Assembly (NCBI RefSeq): GCF_000005505.3
Contig: NC_016135.3
Location: 10,510,613 to 10,574,612, forward strand
Direction of reading: 5' to 3'
DNA length: 64,000 nucleotides
Source of the DNA: Brachypodium distachyon
Lineage: Eukaryota; Streptophyta; Magnoliopsida; Poales; Poaceae
A program made the position numbers and the translations under genes. Positions 31,053 to 42,262 of this stretch are shown piece after piece; the stretch's first letter is position 1; each line of letters opens with the position of its first letter. The notes under the pieces are model-generated. The model made no database searches and was not told the origin of the DNA. It was given only the letters and a program-made list of their open reading frames with translations.

Positions 31053-32472
31053 GGAGAGAAGATGGATGGTGGATGACCTAGGGATGACAGCTGAGAGAGA
31101 TGTTCATGTACCTACCTAGTTCATGCATATGCCTCTTTGAATTTCTCCTGTCAAGTGCAAACCACAGCCTTAGATGCCAGCGATCAGGTACCTAGGACAT
31201 GAATTAATTGCGCTATATTTTACTGATTCCAAGTGGACATTCTTCATCTTGCAAATTGGGCTGTCAGTCTCGGGCATGGAATATTTTGGCTAAAAACTGA
31301 CCAAACTGACTGGCCAAAGTGAGGGATCAGAACACTGAAAATGAAAAAAGCTAGCCTAGATAAGCATTCAGGGAGTCATGGCACTTTAATTTCTTTGAGA
31401 AATCATGGCCGCGTCTAGTATTTCCGGATCCATGAATACGACTGGACGTCGTAGGCTGTGCAGGCAGGGTGCAATCCCTGCAGCTCTCTGCAACTCCCAT
31501 CCTTCACCTGGCCCTGTTCAGGCAGGCTACCTGGTCGCACCTGCACTGCAGCTGCAGGTCTGTATATGTAATTTAAGAATATACTTAACTAGGCCCTTGT
31601 CTTAGTATGGACCGAGCCATTGCTTTCTTTTGCAGTGGTGTTATACTATATTCATGTCAATGTCAGCTGCATTTTGCTGACACGTAAACAAACATAACTG
31701 CAGTGTATGGCATCATTCTGTTAAAACTTCTCCAGAACTGTTCAGCTATTATGACTCTATGAGTGAGTAGCCATCTGTGCAGTGTAGTAGCTAGGTAGGA
31801 TGGAGTGCTGACTTCTTGCCTGATCATTCTCATTCATCTAGGACAAGCTAGTGAGTCCTCTGGGCTCTGGCTAGATAAGTTTTGAATCACCAAAACATCA
31901 TGGACCGGAGTTAATTTTGTCAGAAATGACACACTGCACTTACTCAACACTAGAGTACATGGGGGCTCCCATCTTTGTCTAGCAAAGAGAGAAAAGTTTT
32001 TTGACAAGAGCATTTGCAACCAGCTTTTTTCCCAACAACCTGGTGTTTTCTGTAAAAAAACCAAATTTGCTAAGGAAAAACAATAACTTTCTTTCTTTGC
32101 TGAGGAAAGATTAGTTTTTTGTTTCTGGAGTTGTTTTTTTGCTTTGTTTCTTCAAGGCAGGCTGAAAATGAAGGCATGTGCTCCTCATTCATAAAATACA
32201 ATAAATAAAAATCAAGCATGTACTTCCACCCGAATAAACAAAGAGAAAAAGAAGCAGCATCAACCGGAAATAAGATGATTATCATCTCTCAAACTGAACG
32301 TGACATTGGCAGATTCACAGCAGCTAGGACTACGAGATATATAGAGATGGGAGTTACAGCGAGCTCTAGCAATGGCGACCTGCAGACTGCAGTGCAGCGC
32401 AGGCAAGGCCGGCCATGTCGCCGCCGGTGCATGCAGTACGACGATCGACCGGCTGATAATGAATGGAGCGAA
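31053..32472. other. No gene found; 3' flank of the IDD-like gene
   Basis: The small ORF at 31405 shows no conserved features. The sequence downstream (left) of 32473 should contain the 3' UTR of the minus-strand gene. T-rich blocks lie near 32090-32150. Confidence 0.45.
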
Positions 32473-32994
32473 TCAGGGATGGAAGCGCTGCATGCAGGCG
32501 TGGCAGGTGATCTCGAGCGCGGCGCCGGCGGCGGAGCCGATCCGGGGCCTGCAGGCGGCGATCTGCTTCATCCGCTCCACCCGCTCCACCTCCTCCCTGG
32601 CGCGCTCCCAGATCATCCTGGCCCGCGCGAACTCCCGCTCCGCCAGCTCCAGCTCCCGCTTCGCCAGCTCCCGCACCCGCTCCGCGTACGCCCGCTCCGC
32701 CGACGCCATCCGCACCTGCTCCGCCGTCTGCCGCTTCACCGCCGCCACCTCCCGCTCCCGCTCCCGCTGCTGCTGCTTCACCGCGGGCCGTGGCAGGAGC
32801 AGCAGCTGTGGGCCTGGGCCTGGCTGCGGCTGATTCGACTGATGCCGCGGCCCAATGCTCATGGACAGGTCCAGGTCCAGCTGCTGCTCGGCGGCGGCGG
32901 CGCTCGCGGGCGCCGCGTCGTGGAGCACTCGAGCTGCCGCTGCTGGTGCTGGGAGCAGCAGCCGGAGCCCCCTCTCCCCTCCTTGCTCATCCAT
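32473..32994 (-). CDS. Stand-alone IDD14/SGR5-type C-terminal module protein
   Basis: 173 codons, single exon, very GC-rich. Residues about 37-48 read LDLDLSMSIGP, like the LQLSIGP block of IDD14/15/16 (SHOOT GRAVITROPISM 5-type) regulators. Residues about 80-150 form a long charged helix (MASAERAYAERVRELAKRE, then LAEREFARARMIWERARE). The end LEITCHACMQRFHP matches the IDD C-terminal cysteine pattern (ITC.GC...F). The N-terminal C2H2 indeterminate domain that binds DNA is missing, and no such sequence lies upstream. A dimerising or interfering partner of full IDD proteins is a reasonable inference, as reported for an IDD14 splice form. The ORF on plus at 32218-33069 is its shadow. Confidence 0.75.
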   Translation of the reverse strand: MDEQGGERGLRLLLPAPAAAARVLHDAAPASAAAAEQQLDLDLSMSIGPRHQSNQPQPGPGPQLLLLPRPAVKQQQREREREVAAVKRQTAEQVRMASAERAYAERVRELAKRELELAEREFARARMIWERAREEVERVERMKQIAACRPRIGSAAGAALEITCHACMQRFHP

Positions 32995-33122
32995 GGAATT
33001 AAGATCGATCGAGCTATATCTCTGATCTCTCGTTGTACGTGTTTGCTTGCCTTCTTTGCTGGGGCTTAGCTAGTCTAGCTTAGTTAGGCGATGTGTGTGG
33101 TGTGTTACCCAGTGTATAGTAT

Positions 33123-33133
33123 ACTATATATGG
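33123..33133 (-). promoter_or_regulatory. TATA box of the IDD-like gene
   Basis: On minus the sequence ccatatatagt lies about 130 bases upstream of the ATG at 32994. It would place transcription start near 33095 and a 5' leader of about 100 nt. Confidence 0.5.
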
Positions 33134-33139
33134 CTGTTT

Positions 33140-34313
33140 ACGCCCTCCGATCAGTGAGTGATCAGTGAGCATCTAGCTAGGCGTGACCAGATTGCCCCTG
33201 CTATTATCTGCAACGCTAGTAAAGCTAGCGTGCCTTTTTTGTACTCTGCGCATGGGGGGACATGTGTTTGTCCGTGCCACCAGGCAGACACATCCTTGGT
33301 TTCAGGCTGCTGGCCTGCTAGCTAAACTTGTGTGGACCGCCTGGCAATTTTACATTCTAACATACAGTATACTCCTGTACGTTGGATATACCGAGAGAAA
33401 TTTCACTGCGCTCAAAGGGATCGGGTCGCGCCGGCCAAATCTCGGATGGGCCGGGCATAGAGAGGGGGGCTTAGCTTAGCTATAGTAGCTAGGGATGGAT
33501 CGAGGGAGCTAGCTCAAAACGTTCTTTCATATGGCTGCTTTTGTTCCACATGCCGCATGCCTCGCGCTTTACGGGTTGGCAAATGCCGCAATAATTCTCG
33601 ACGTGCATGCACATGTGTTTTGGGAGGAGGAGGAGAAGTTTACATGCATGCGAGAGAGCTTTTTTGGTAGGCCTGGCTTTGTCCGCTCTGTAAAAATGAA
33701 AAGAACAAAAGGGGATTCATCTCGGCCCGTCGATCGGAAAAAGGGTGGGAGAGGAAAACTATTCGGCTACAGGCAATCGAGCTTCTTCCTTGGACCTTCG
33801 CTTAATCAATCTCCCTTTTCTCCTTCTCTCTCTCTTTTACAGTTCTACGCGCTGCCATTGTGTATTGGGATCGTTAATCAATGAGCCTATGCAGGTTATT
33901 CGCTCCATGATCGCCTTTCTTAAAAGGAGGAAACTAGAAGCTAGCTGGCCGGCCTGGAGTACAACTGGCTACCTCCTAAGTCCTAGCCATCTTCTGACCG
34001 ATCTACAAGGCTATACATGAAACAATCGTGGTGTAAGTAAAATTCCACTTTCACGGCAAAAAAAAAAAACCCACACAAAAATAAACCCCACGATCCACAA
34101 ACTTGTCTACTTGTTAGTTTCATCGACAAATAAACATGAGAAAAAACAGACTTAAACTTCCTTGCATCCACTTGGCCACACTTCCTTCGGATGCAAATCT
34201 TTTTCCTTGACACAACACTCTGGCAATCCCTCAACGCACAAACATCAATATTGCCTCAATGCCTATTGTGATCGGCGAGAACTAAGAAAACAACCCTTCC
34301 GTCACGCTACTTT
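33140..34313. other. Upstream region of the IDD-like gene, no gene found
   Basis: It holds many agct and gctagc motifs but no supportable gene. ORFs at 33183, 33531 and 34162 have no known features. An A-run lies at about 34058-34070. Confidence 0.45.
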
Positions 34314-35718
34314 CACTACTACAGAATTAATCATCACTAACGGGCGTAAAATGACATTAGTGGTGGGTGTCTCACCCGCCACTACTTGGATGACAGTGAT
34401 GTGGTGCCCATCGGTGGTGGGTGCAGGGCCCGTTACTGAAGAGGCACCCCATCAGTGGCGGGTCATTGTAGAGCCCGATAGTGATGATGATTTCATCATT
34501 AAAAAAAAAGGTGGCCACGGGCCAGCAAATCACAAATTGGTAATTTACATGAAATCAGAGATGAATTAACAAATCACAAATCGGTAATTTACATCAAATC
34601 ACAAATCACAAATCGGTAATTCACAACAAATCACAAATAGTTTACCGATTTGTGATTTGAGATCACAAGATGAGATTTACTCAACAAATCGATGATTTGA
34701 TACACGGTTCGCATACAAACAAATCACAAAAAAAAACAGATCACAAGGAGCCCTGTGGACACTGCAGCGCCGGCCTCGTCTCAACGTCGGCAGTGATCTG
34801 CTGCACTACAAGAGAGAGAGAGAGAGAGAGTGAGAGAGAGAAAGAATCGATAGAGAGAGGGGAACATACCTAGGGCACCGGGGCCGGATCCGGAGGTGGC
34901 GGGGCCTAGGCAGCCGGGGTCGGGGGCGGCCTCCCCAACGGCAGCGCGACGCAAGAACGAGGCGGCGGCCTTCCCACGGGGGTGCAGTCGGGGCGGCCTC
35001 CCCAACGGTGGCACAACGCAGGAACTAGGCGGCAGCCTTCCCAACGGCGGCGCGACGCAGGATTCGTCGGCGGACAGCTGAGATGGCCAGATCCAGATAA
35101 ACCCTCTTCGGATCCGAGTAGGGAGGAGGCGTGGCCGGCGTCGCTCGAGGCAGGAACCTCGCCGCCGGCGGGAGCATCGTCTTGGCTAACTCCGCCGGTG
35201 GGAGCAGAGCAGAGAGGGGAGGAGGAGGGGCTGCGCGAGCCGGGAGCGGAGGAGGAGATCGTCGGCGGGCTTGCGGCGGAGGGGAGGAGGAGGGAGCGGG
35301 CTTGGGGAGAAGGGGCATAGGGGAGAAGAGGCTGGGGGAGAGAGGCGGCTCGGGGAGATGGGGATTCAGGAGAGGAAGAGTGGAGGTGGGGATGGGGTCT
35401 TTTATACCACCCCTGAAAACCCTAGGCCTACCAGGCCGGCCCAGTTAAATGCGTAGGACCAAACAAAGCATCACTGGCGGGCGTAGATGAAAGGACCGCC
35501 ACTAATGTGTGTTTTTGTGAATTTTCTATTTTTCACATTGAGCCATTAGTGACGGGCCTCCCGCACCCGTTACTGATGAGTGGTCATCAGTGACGGCGAG
35601 CATGCAACCGTCACTGATGGTGTGTCATCAGTGACGGGCTTGATATGCCCGTTACTGATGATGGTCATCAGTGCCCGTCACTGATGACTTGTCACAGATG
35701 CAATGTTTTGTAGTAGTG
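34314..35718. mobile_element. Non-autonomous CACTA element
   Basis: The termini are cactactacagaa (34314) and ttttgtagtagtg (35718), inverted copies of a CACTA end. The 3-bp target duplication is ttt on both sides. Subterminal repeats of a gcccgttactgatg type are dense at 34340-34500 and 35530-35700, in both orientations. No transposase is present. The interior has AT-rich aatcacaaatcggtaat repeats (34530-34680), a GA microsatellite and a GC-rich block (34880-35450) with open frames on both strands, including an imperfect repeat of ccttcccaacggYggc. That block may be captured host sequence but I do not recognise it. Confidence 0.88.
34809..34860 (+). repeat. (ga)n microsatellite inside the CACTA element
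   Basis: A run of agagag repeats with one interruption (tgag) separates the AT-rich and GC-rich parts of the element. Confidence 0.8.
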
Positions 35719-36080
35719 TTTTTTTCGTAATGCATGCCAATGACATTGTCGATTCAAAACACCAAGCAACAACCATCAACAACTGGGCCGCCTTTCCAGT
35801 GGCACCATCTACCAAGACTATCTTCTTGTTTACCATCTCCACATTCTTCACAAGGCCCTCGATGGGCATCATGCACCCCAGTGACAACTAGCTCTTGAAC
35901 TTGTCCGTGAAGACTGCATTGGTCTTGTACCAACCTTCACTTGCTTGTCCGAGAGGCCACAGATACTCGTGCCAGCATGGCAACACAATCATGTTGTTGT
36001 TCCTAGTGCTATCCACCTGCTTGTCGGTCTTATTCATCGCCCGTGGTAGATAAAAAGAACAACAGTGAGGGATGTACAAG
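35719..36080 (-). pseudogene. Unassigned coding-like fragment beside the CACTA element
   Basis: On minus, two frames joined near 35890 read LPCWHEYLWPLGQASEGWYK, then SLGCMMPIEGLVKNVEM, then KIVLVDGATGKAAQL. The composition looks like real protein, but I do not recognise the family. There is at least one stop or frameshift (ends FTDKFKS, resumes LSLGCM). The CACTA element cuts its 3' side. Confidence 0.3.
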
Positions 36081-36610
36081 GCAGCGGGTGAGACTCAAGT
36101 CACCCACAATTTGGATAAGATCACTGCAAGCGTCAAAACTGGTCGAGGGCAAGTATTAAATATATCATCCATAGGAGCACCAAAGTAAACCAAGAGAGCC
36201 CATACAACTTCGCAACAACACTCGTTGCCCCCACACTCCACCCCCAGCGGGTGAGACAGTTGGCCTCCACACAACATCCGACATGCAAAATCAGCAGTCG
36301 GTGGATGACTGATTCACAACCTCCGCCCAGCGACAGAGCAAGACGTGGCTGGACATATATATGGGTGTGAAAGTAGCTCTCGAGTTTGAGGATTGCTTCC
36401 AACGTAAAAAAAAATCAATGTATTTTTTCTATTGCTCGAGTATAGATACGTACAATACAATTCATTTACGAAGTGTCTTATGTAGTATAAAGATAAAATT
36501 GTGTCTTAAAGAACTACGACATTTTGTTAGTGCCAATTTAAACGTCTTATGGAATGTAAATACAATAAAGAAATTTTATTATCGTCTCTTCGGACACTAA
36601 GCATAGAGAC

Positions 36611-37200
36611 ACTTTTTTGACCGAAAACTATAGGGGAGGCCCAACAGTAAGTCTATTTCATTAACAAAATGTTATGTACAAGGGGATAATTACAAATCTA
36701 AGGTAAAGACTTCAGTCAGAGAAGAAAGGGTGGTTTAAATCTATGCTGAAGAAGAGAAATATCCTCAATAAAGTCTCTCTTCCAAGTTCTAAAACTAGGC
36801 CTAGTGCCCTCGAAGATAGACCACTTGCTTTAAATCTAAGGTAAAGACTCATGGCAGCTCCACAAAGAAAGGGTGTCCCGAATAACTTGCTTTAAATCCA
36901 CACCAATAGACCACTGAATTTGCATGTAATTCCAAACCCTCTGACTGAATTGACACCCAAAGAACAAATGCTGCCAATCCTCCCAAGCTCCAGAATGGCA
37001 CAAGGCACAAGTGTAGTCATTAGTGACCTGCCAATGCCTCCTATGCAATATATCCCTGGTCTTCAAACGATCATTAATTAACAGCCAAGCAAAAACTTTA
37101 ACCCTAGGAGTGAGACCACTCTTCCACACTTTCATCGAATCAGAGCGAACAGGCAGATGATCAAAATCCAGCCCATATCTTTTGGATGAAGAGTAATCGG
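36611..37200 (-). pseudogene. LINE ORF2 C-terminal remnant (zf-RVT), minus
   Basis: The frame 37135-36836 reads GLTPRVKVFAWLLINDRL, then CALCHSGAWEDWQHLFFGC, the zf-RVT pattern (C..C...E...HLF..C). The sequence further left (36611-36830) looks like its 3' UTR, with an internal partial duplication (aatctaaggtaaagact at about 36693 and 36834). The upstream RT is absent, so it is 5'-truncated. Confidence 0.75.
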
Positions 37201-37245
37201 CTCCCTAAGAATAACTCCATCCATCTGGTTGATCATGCTGCATAC

Positions 37246-37318
37246 TCTGAAAGTGTGTATACAATTAATTAGAAAGTGTGTGTACAATTAATTAGAAAGT
37301 GTGTATACAATTAATTAG
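37246..37318 (+). repeat. 24-bp direct repeat, three copies
   Basis: Three units of gaaagtgtgtRtacaattaa plus ttag follow one another with only one base difference. Confidence 0.9.
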
Positions 37319-37522
37319 GCAAGACAATTGTAATGTCTCAAGGAACCAACAATATTGTCTCATTCCTCTTGTAGTGTGGTCATTTAGTTTTATTCACTAC
37401 CTTTTAAGTATGAAAATGTATGCATGTATCAATGCACTGAATTAACCACCTTTACAAAAGCAATAGCATTTCACCTGATTTACAAATGCAGAGAGGCGCA
37501 AGAGGAAATCATGCATCAAGTA

Positions 37523-37542
37523 CCCCCCCCCCCCCCCCCCCC
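37523..37542 (+). repeat. C homopolymer run of 20
   Basis: Twenty consecutive C. The true length is uncertain because such runs are error-prone in sequencing and assembly. Confidence 0.9.
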
Positions 37543-37725
37543 GTTAGTTTTAATTCCACGCCCCTCCGTATTGACACTATTTTCATTAGCCACATTCATG
37601 CTAAAAATGGAACACACCATTTTATCAAATGTGAGATGGTATGACTTTTTTGTACAAGGAACATCGGGAGAGTGTCCGGCTGTATACACATTGGAGAAAA
37701 GAGTCTGCATCATGCACATACCATA

Positions 37726-37972
37726 GTTCTCAAACTATTTCAGGTGTCTCGCGTAGGTTCAGGAACTTTGAAAATTGTCATCTAGCTAGGTCCTCAAACT
37801 ATATTTAGTGACTCATCTAGGTCTAAATTAGCCTAGAAATATTTTGGGCTAGCGGTCAACACGCCAGCTGATTTGAAGCTTGATGAGTTACTAAGTGTAT
37901 CTCGAGGACCTAGATGATGATTTTTAAAGTTCCAGGACCTACTTGGACACCCAAAAATAGTTTGAAGACCTT
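37726..37972. mobile_element. Fold-back MITE with long inverted repeats
   Basis: The left arm (ttctcaaactatttcaggt, then aggttcaggaactttgaaaa, then catctagctaggtcctc) is complementary to the right arm read backwards (ggtcttcaaactatttttgg, then aggtcctggaactttaaaaa, then catcatctaggtcctc). The arms are about 90 bp with small mismatches and a short centre. No coding sequence. Target duplication not resolved. Confidence 0.75.
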
Positions 37973-38039
37973 GGTGTAGTATAATCCGAAGAAAAGTTAT
38001 GTACAAAACAGAAAAGAGATTACATATGACTGCTTATCT

Positions 38040-38535
38040 ATTCAGAGAAACTATTGATATTTGTTCTTTCCTATGGATAATTAACCATGGCAAGCTCATG
38101 TATTAGGATTTGCTGCCAAGCTTCTAGAGTAGGTTCCTTGTTCTCAAACACCTTAGCATATATATCTGACTTCTCAAATGGCCCAAATAGCAAAAATAAT
38201 GATGTCCCTCGCAAAGGGCTTCGCGCTGTACTTTCTTGATGAGTCTAATTTCATCTAGGACTGAAATCCCCTTTTTTATGAGGTGAAACGTAGTGCCAGC
38301 AAGCCTGGGCAAAGTGACAATCCCAGAACAGATGAGTACTTTCAATTTCTTCAGTTTGATCAGAGCATAGAACTATGTCAAACCCAATTGATCCTGAATG
38401 GGACTGGATCCATGGGAAGCAGGCTATTATATAAAACTTTATTGAAAAATAGACTAAAATTCCATTATTTGTAGCTCCATGAATCTTTATGATGTGTGAG
38501 TTCAGTCTGCTTATACAATATTTTTGTGCAAGCAA
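38040..38535 (-). pseudogene. LINE ORF2 C-terminal remnant, minus
   Basis: It has a zf-RVT-like block (CSDQTEEIESTHLFWDCHFA), then further pieces in shifted frames (RDIIIFAIWAI, then VFENKEPTLEAWQQIL). It is heavily decayed, with at least two frameshifts. Confidence 0.65.
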
Positions 38536-38539
38536 GACA

Positions 38540-39204
38540 ATGTTTTTTTTCCTAGGGAAACAAGCAAGACAATGTACTACTTATTCTAGCACCTTAGATT
38601 AATAATACAAGAGGAGGCATAATATATAGTTCTATATGGTTGCCCAAACTGGTAGATATTACATTGCCCCAAGCTGTTAACTCACTCACTCACAACCAGC
38701 TTTGTATCGATCAGAGTGGCAAAAATTGACCGCTGCCCTCGCTGCAGGCAGAGAGGCTCCAGTGCAGAAAAGATGCATGATTTTGATGTTTCCTGGGGAT
38801 CTCTGCTTGCTGGCTTTGGTTCTCCTAGAGAAACATACCATAGTGGCGAGAAAAAGATGCATATAGGCAGGCGGGGCTACGTGAGGTGACGGCCAGCCGG
38901 CCCGGAGAGAATCACTGCTCTGCACTAGCTAGCTAATTAACGGACTGCGCCACCCGCATGAGATCATCGCATGCATAGGGTGATGGGGGTAAAGGCCTAA
39001 AGCTGCATCTATGCATGCGCGCCCTGCTTTTGGGGAGGAGATGACATCACCATATGTAGGCTTTGTCAGTGATAGGATATCTGGGGGGAGATCCTTATGT
39101 TAGGAGCCATGCGCGCACCGCACGTGTTCGTCTCAGAGAATGCTCACAAAGTCACAATCGATGTTGTACCTGTTGAGCCTCTTGCCTCTCCTGTCCACGT
39201 TAAC
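38540..39204. other. No gene found
   Basis: Unique-looking intergenic sequence. The minus ORF at 38686-38925 shows no conserved feature. Confidence 0.45.
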
Positions 39205-39420
39205 TTAGAGCATCTCTAGCGTACCTGTGCATCTGGTGTCTGGCCGGCCCAATTTTATGTTTTTAGTGGTGCCGAAGCGAAAATAGGTTTGGAGACCCGT
39301 CGCTACGTTACCAATAATAAAATTTTAAATTGGTCATAATTCATCAAACTCGGCGATATTTCATTAAGCCCGGCGACATTTCATTGAAATTTGCGAAAAA
39401 TTACAAAAAAAAAACTAAGA

Positions 39421-39613
39421 CTAGTCATCGAGGCTCTTGACCCACTCGTCGAAATCGCTGTTGTCGTCGCCGTCGAGGATGATGACGCCGGGCTCCGTCT
39501 TCACCTTTGCCTTCCCCGCCTCGGCCTTCTCCTTCTCGGCCTCCTCCTTCTTGGTCTCGGCCTTGCTCTAGGTGAGGCTCTTGGCCTCCGTCAAGAAGAG
39601 GCCGAGGCGGCAA
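39421..39613 (-). pseudogene. 3' end of the Harbinger-borne ORF
   Basis: On minus the frame reads a Lys/Glu/Ala-rich stretch, then TEPGVIILDGDDNSDFDEWV and a stop after KSLDD. This acidic ending with an ILD.DD.D motif is common in abundant grass transposon-borne ORFs of unknown role. The rest of the gene lies at 54343-54991, on the other side of the Gypsy element. One in-frame stop (a TAG) interrupts the Lys/Glu region. Confidence 0.55.
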
Positions 39614-40089
39614 TGATGAGGGGCTACCTCGGTAATACCCTGACTCAAGGGCTTTCGATTGAGTGAGAGCACGGGGTGCACCAGCGATCTCGTCGACTAA
39701 CAAAGACTAGGGGAGTCGTAAGGTTTACGCAGGTTCAGGGCCCTCGGAAGGTAATACACCTACGTCCTGCTTTTGGTGTATTGTATTGATCGAGATTACA
39801 GAGAAGCTATGAAGCTATGGTGCACAGATGGATCTGGCGTATGGGTAGAGGTTACCCCTTCCCGACTCCCCTCCTAGCGTTATATACTGGCGGCTAGGTC
39901 TCGGGCATGATAATCGGGAAGGTTACAATCAAATCAGTTTATTCTGGTACGAAAAGATTATGCTCCTTGGCTTGAGCCGCACTTTGAGGGACTCGACCTG
40001 CATATCCTTGATGGGCCTTCGAGTGGACCTCCTGTTGGGCTGTATCGGATATATGAAGGTTGAGGACTTGAAGGGTCATTCCTTCGTCA
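39614..40089 (-). repeat. 3' LTR of the Tat Gypsy element
   Basis: 476 bp, tgatgaggggctacctcgg to ...cattccttcgtca. Very similar to the 5' LTR (479 bp), with scattered substitutions and small indels. Confidence 0.92.
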
Positions 40090-41171
40090 GTTAGCCCCCG
40101 AGTCCCTATTCGAGGCGCAGGCTCGGGTAGGAACTCAAGAGTTTTTTTATTTCAATTACTCGACTGTATGTCAAGACGTAGATAGTCTTCTTGCTTTAAA
40201 TGCCCATCAGTCAATAGATTCGAATGTTTGTCAGACCCGAATCTAGGGAATTCCTGACATGTGGCTCAGAAATCACAGGGCGTTTCTGCGAATTTTACTG
40301 ATACTGTGTGGGATGGTTGCGTAACGCGCCTGGAATACTCGATCGGTCGAGTCCAGTTAATTGCACCGGGGCAAAAACTTTGTTAGCATACATCAGCACT
40401 CAAGTCCCCAGGCTCGAACCTAGATAACTGGCGGTATTCGAGTCAAACCTGCCGGGGGCTTTACAGACTCGAAATCCAGTACTGTGGGGCGATCAACCAA
40501 TGCGTCCGTTGGGATCTTCTCTTCATGCAAGCGCATGGATAATCTGGAATCGCCTGATGATGCTGATTTCCAGGCCCGATGAAAAACCATTGAGTCTTAC
40601 CTTCACATTATGAACGTGGCTTCGGGTTTGTTTCGCAGTCTGTGCGACCCGGATATTGCTGTCGAGTGCCCATGAGTAGGGTACACTTCGAGTTCCTGTG
40701 CCGTCGGGTGGCAGCCCTGAGTTTTCTATAACTTGATATGACGTCTCCGCTGACGTTTTGATTAAAGAAATGGTCCGGGTAGTCGATGGGACGTACCTTA
40801 TGCTTATGCACGGACTGAATTGAGTACTGTGGATGTGGTCAGTTTGATTTGACCATACGACGTGCACAAGATTTTAGGCGCAATAATAGCTGTCGTGGGT
40901 TCCTGAACCGATGGAAGGAGAAACGGCTCGTTTCTGCTGGGGCCACACGTCATACATGGATGCGAAACGTGTGGCATCATTCTGAATCGTGCGGCGGTGA
41001 TTCCGCTCCTTCCTGTTATCAGTCGTCTTCTTCCTGCCCCATTTCGCCTCCTTGTCTTCTACACTTCATCACATCTTCCTTCTGCGCTCTGCTCCCTTGC
41101 TCAAACCTAGCCTCCTCTCCGTCGCTCTCGCTCCCCACTTCATCTCTCACTGCCATCGCGCGCTTGCTGCC
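40090..41171 (+). other. Region between 3' LTR and the antisense ORF
   Basis: No coding frame is supported. It is the likely promoter and leader for the antisense ORF, ending in a C/T-rich tract (about 41020-41150) just before the ATG at 41172. The minus ORFs at 40523-40867 lack motifs. Confidence 0.45.
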
Positions 41172-42190
41172 ATGGGCAGGAAGAAAATCTCCACTGCCGT
41201 CGGTACCAGCGCCGCTGCTGACGGCAAGAAGGCATCTCGCGATGCTCCCCCGTCTTGGACAAGAAATCCAAGAAGACTGCTGACGCCGCGCCCGGCGGTG
41301 ACAAGAGGACTAGGGAGTGAAAGCGCTCTGGGATCTTGGCGCGCCACTTCTCGGTGATGCGGAAGCACGGACTCATTCCCAGCGAGGACTCCAGCAAGGT
41401 TCGTGTCCCGGACAATGAGGTAACTCCCCGTCCCAGGCCTGGGGAGCGAGTTATTTTCTACGATTTCGTTATCCGCGGCCTCTCTCTCCCAGTCCACTTC
41501 TTCTTCCATGCGCTGCTGCTGGCGTATGGGTTTCAGATGCATGATCTGACGCCCAATAGCTACCTGCACATTGCGTGTTTCATCATGCTCTATGAGTGCT
41601 ACTTGGGCGTGAAAGCCCACTGGGGTTTGTGGAAGAAACTGTTCATCATCAAGCGCCAGGGTAAACGCGACTGGATCTACAAGACTGGCGGCGCCAACAT
41701 CCAAGTTCGTGGAGATGTTCAGTACTTCTCACTTCATCAGATCAAGTCGGTGCATCAATGGAGGAGTCGGTGGTTTTACCTTCAGGACGAGCCAGTCGAC
41801 GGCAAGGATTTCAGCTTGCCCGAGTTCTCCGCCTCTGCTCAAGTGAGAAAGTTGAAGTCTTGGAACCATGAGCTGACAGCCGAAGAGGATGCAGAGGCTA
41901 CTGTTCTGCTGAAGCAAGTGGTCGAGCTTCAGCAGACTCCCGAGAAAGAGGTGAGGGGTCTGCAGCTTATTGCTCTTTTCATGAAGATGTGGATTCAGCC
42001 GATCCAGGCTCGAGTCCACTCCATGTGGGAGTACTCGGGGCCGTCAGACTCCACTCGAGTCTGCATGCAGGAGCTGTCGGACGAGGACCTTCTGACTTGA
42101 GTAAGGGTGGTCACTCGAAAGGAGATCATCTTGGAAGATCTGGAGTCACCTCTGCCGCCTTACGGACCCGATCGATCGCGTGAAGAGGTT
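41172..42190 (+). pseudogene. Antisense Tat ORF, first exon (transposase_28-type domain)
   Basis: It starts MGRKKISTAVGTS. A frameshift and a TGA (KRTRE*KRSG) precede the long open part 41336-42100. That part has RPGERVIFYDFVIRGLSLPV, then DLTPNSYLHIACFIMLYECY, then WIYKTGGANIQV. This is the domain annotated in databases as putative gypsy-type transposon (PF04195), found in the extra ORF of Tat elements. An in-frame TGA at 42098 (DEDLLT*) is followed by LESPLPPYGPDRSREEVFYL, the normal continuation up to a probable donor. Its function is unknown. Confidence 0.8.
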
Positions 42191-42262
42191 TTTTACTTGC
42201 TCACTCGCCATTTACTACTCTGCAATTTCCATGTTAGTCTTTATTGAAAAGTGTTGCTGCAG

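Noticed and set aside
29205..32472. MicroRNA precursors or tRNA genes
   Set aside because: I looked by eye for the common plant miRNA sequences I remember and for tRNA box patterns and saw none. A covariance-model or small-RNA search would be decisive.
32218..33069. Long plus-strand ORF (283 codons)
   Set aside because: It is the shadow of the minus-strand IDD-like gene; its Arg/Pro/Leu-rich translation has no domain.
34781..35448. Overlapping ORFs on both strands in the CACTA interior
   Set aside because: They are GC-rich and stop-poor on both strands and cannot be told apart from composition effects; noted as possible captured DNA only.
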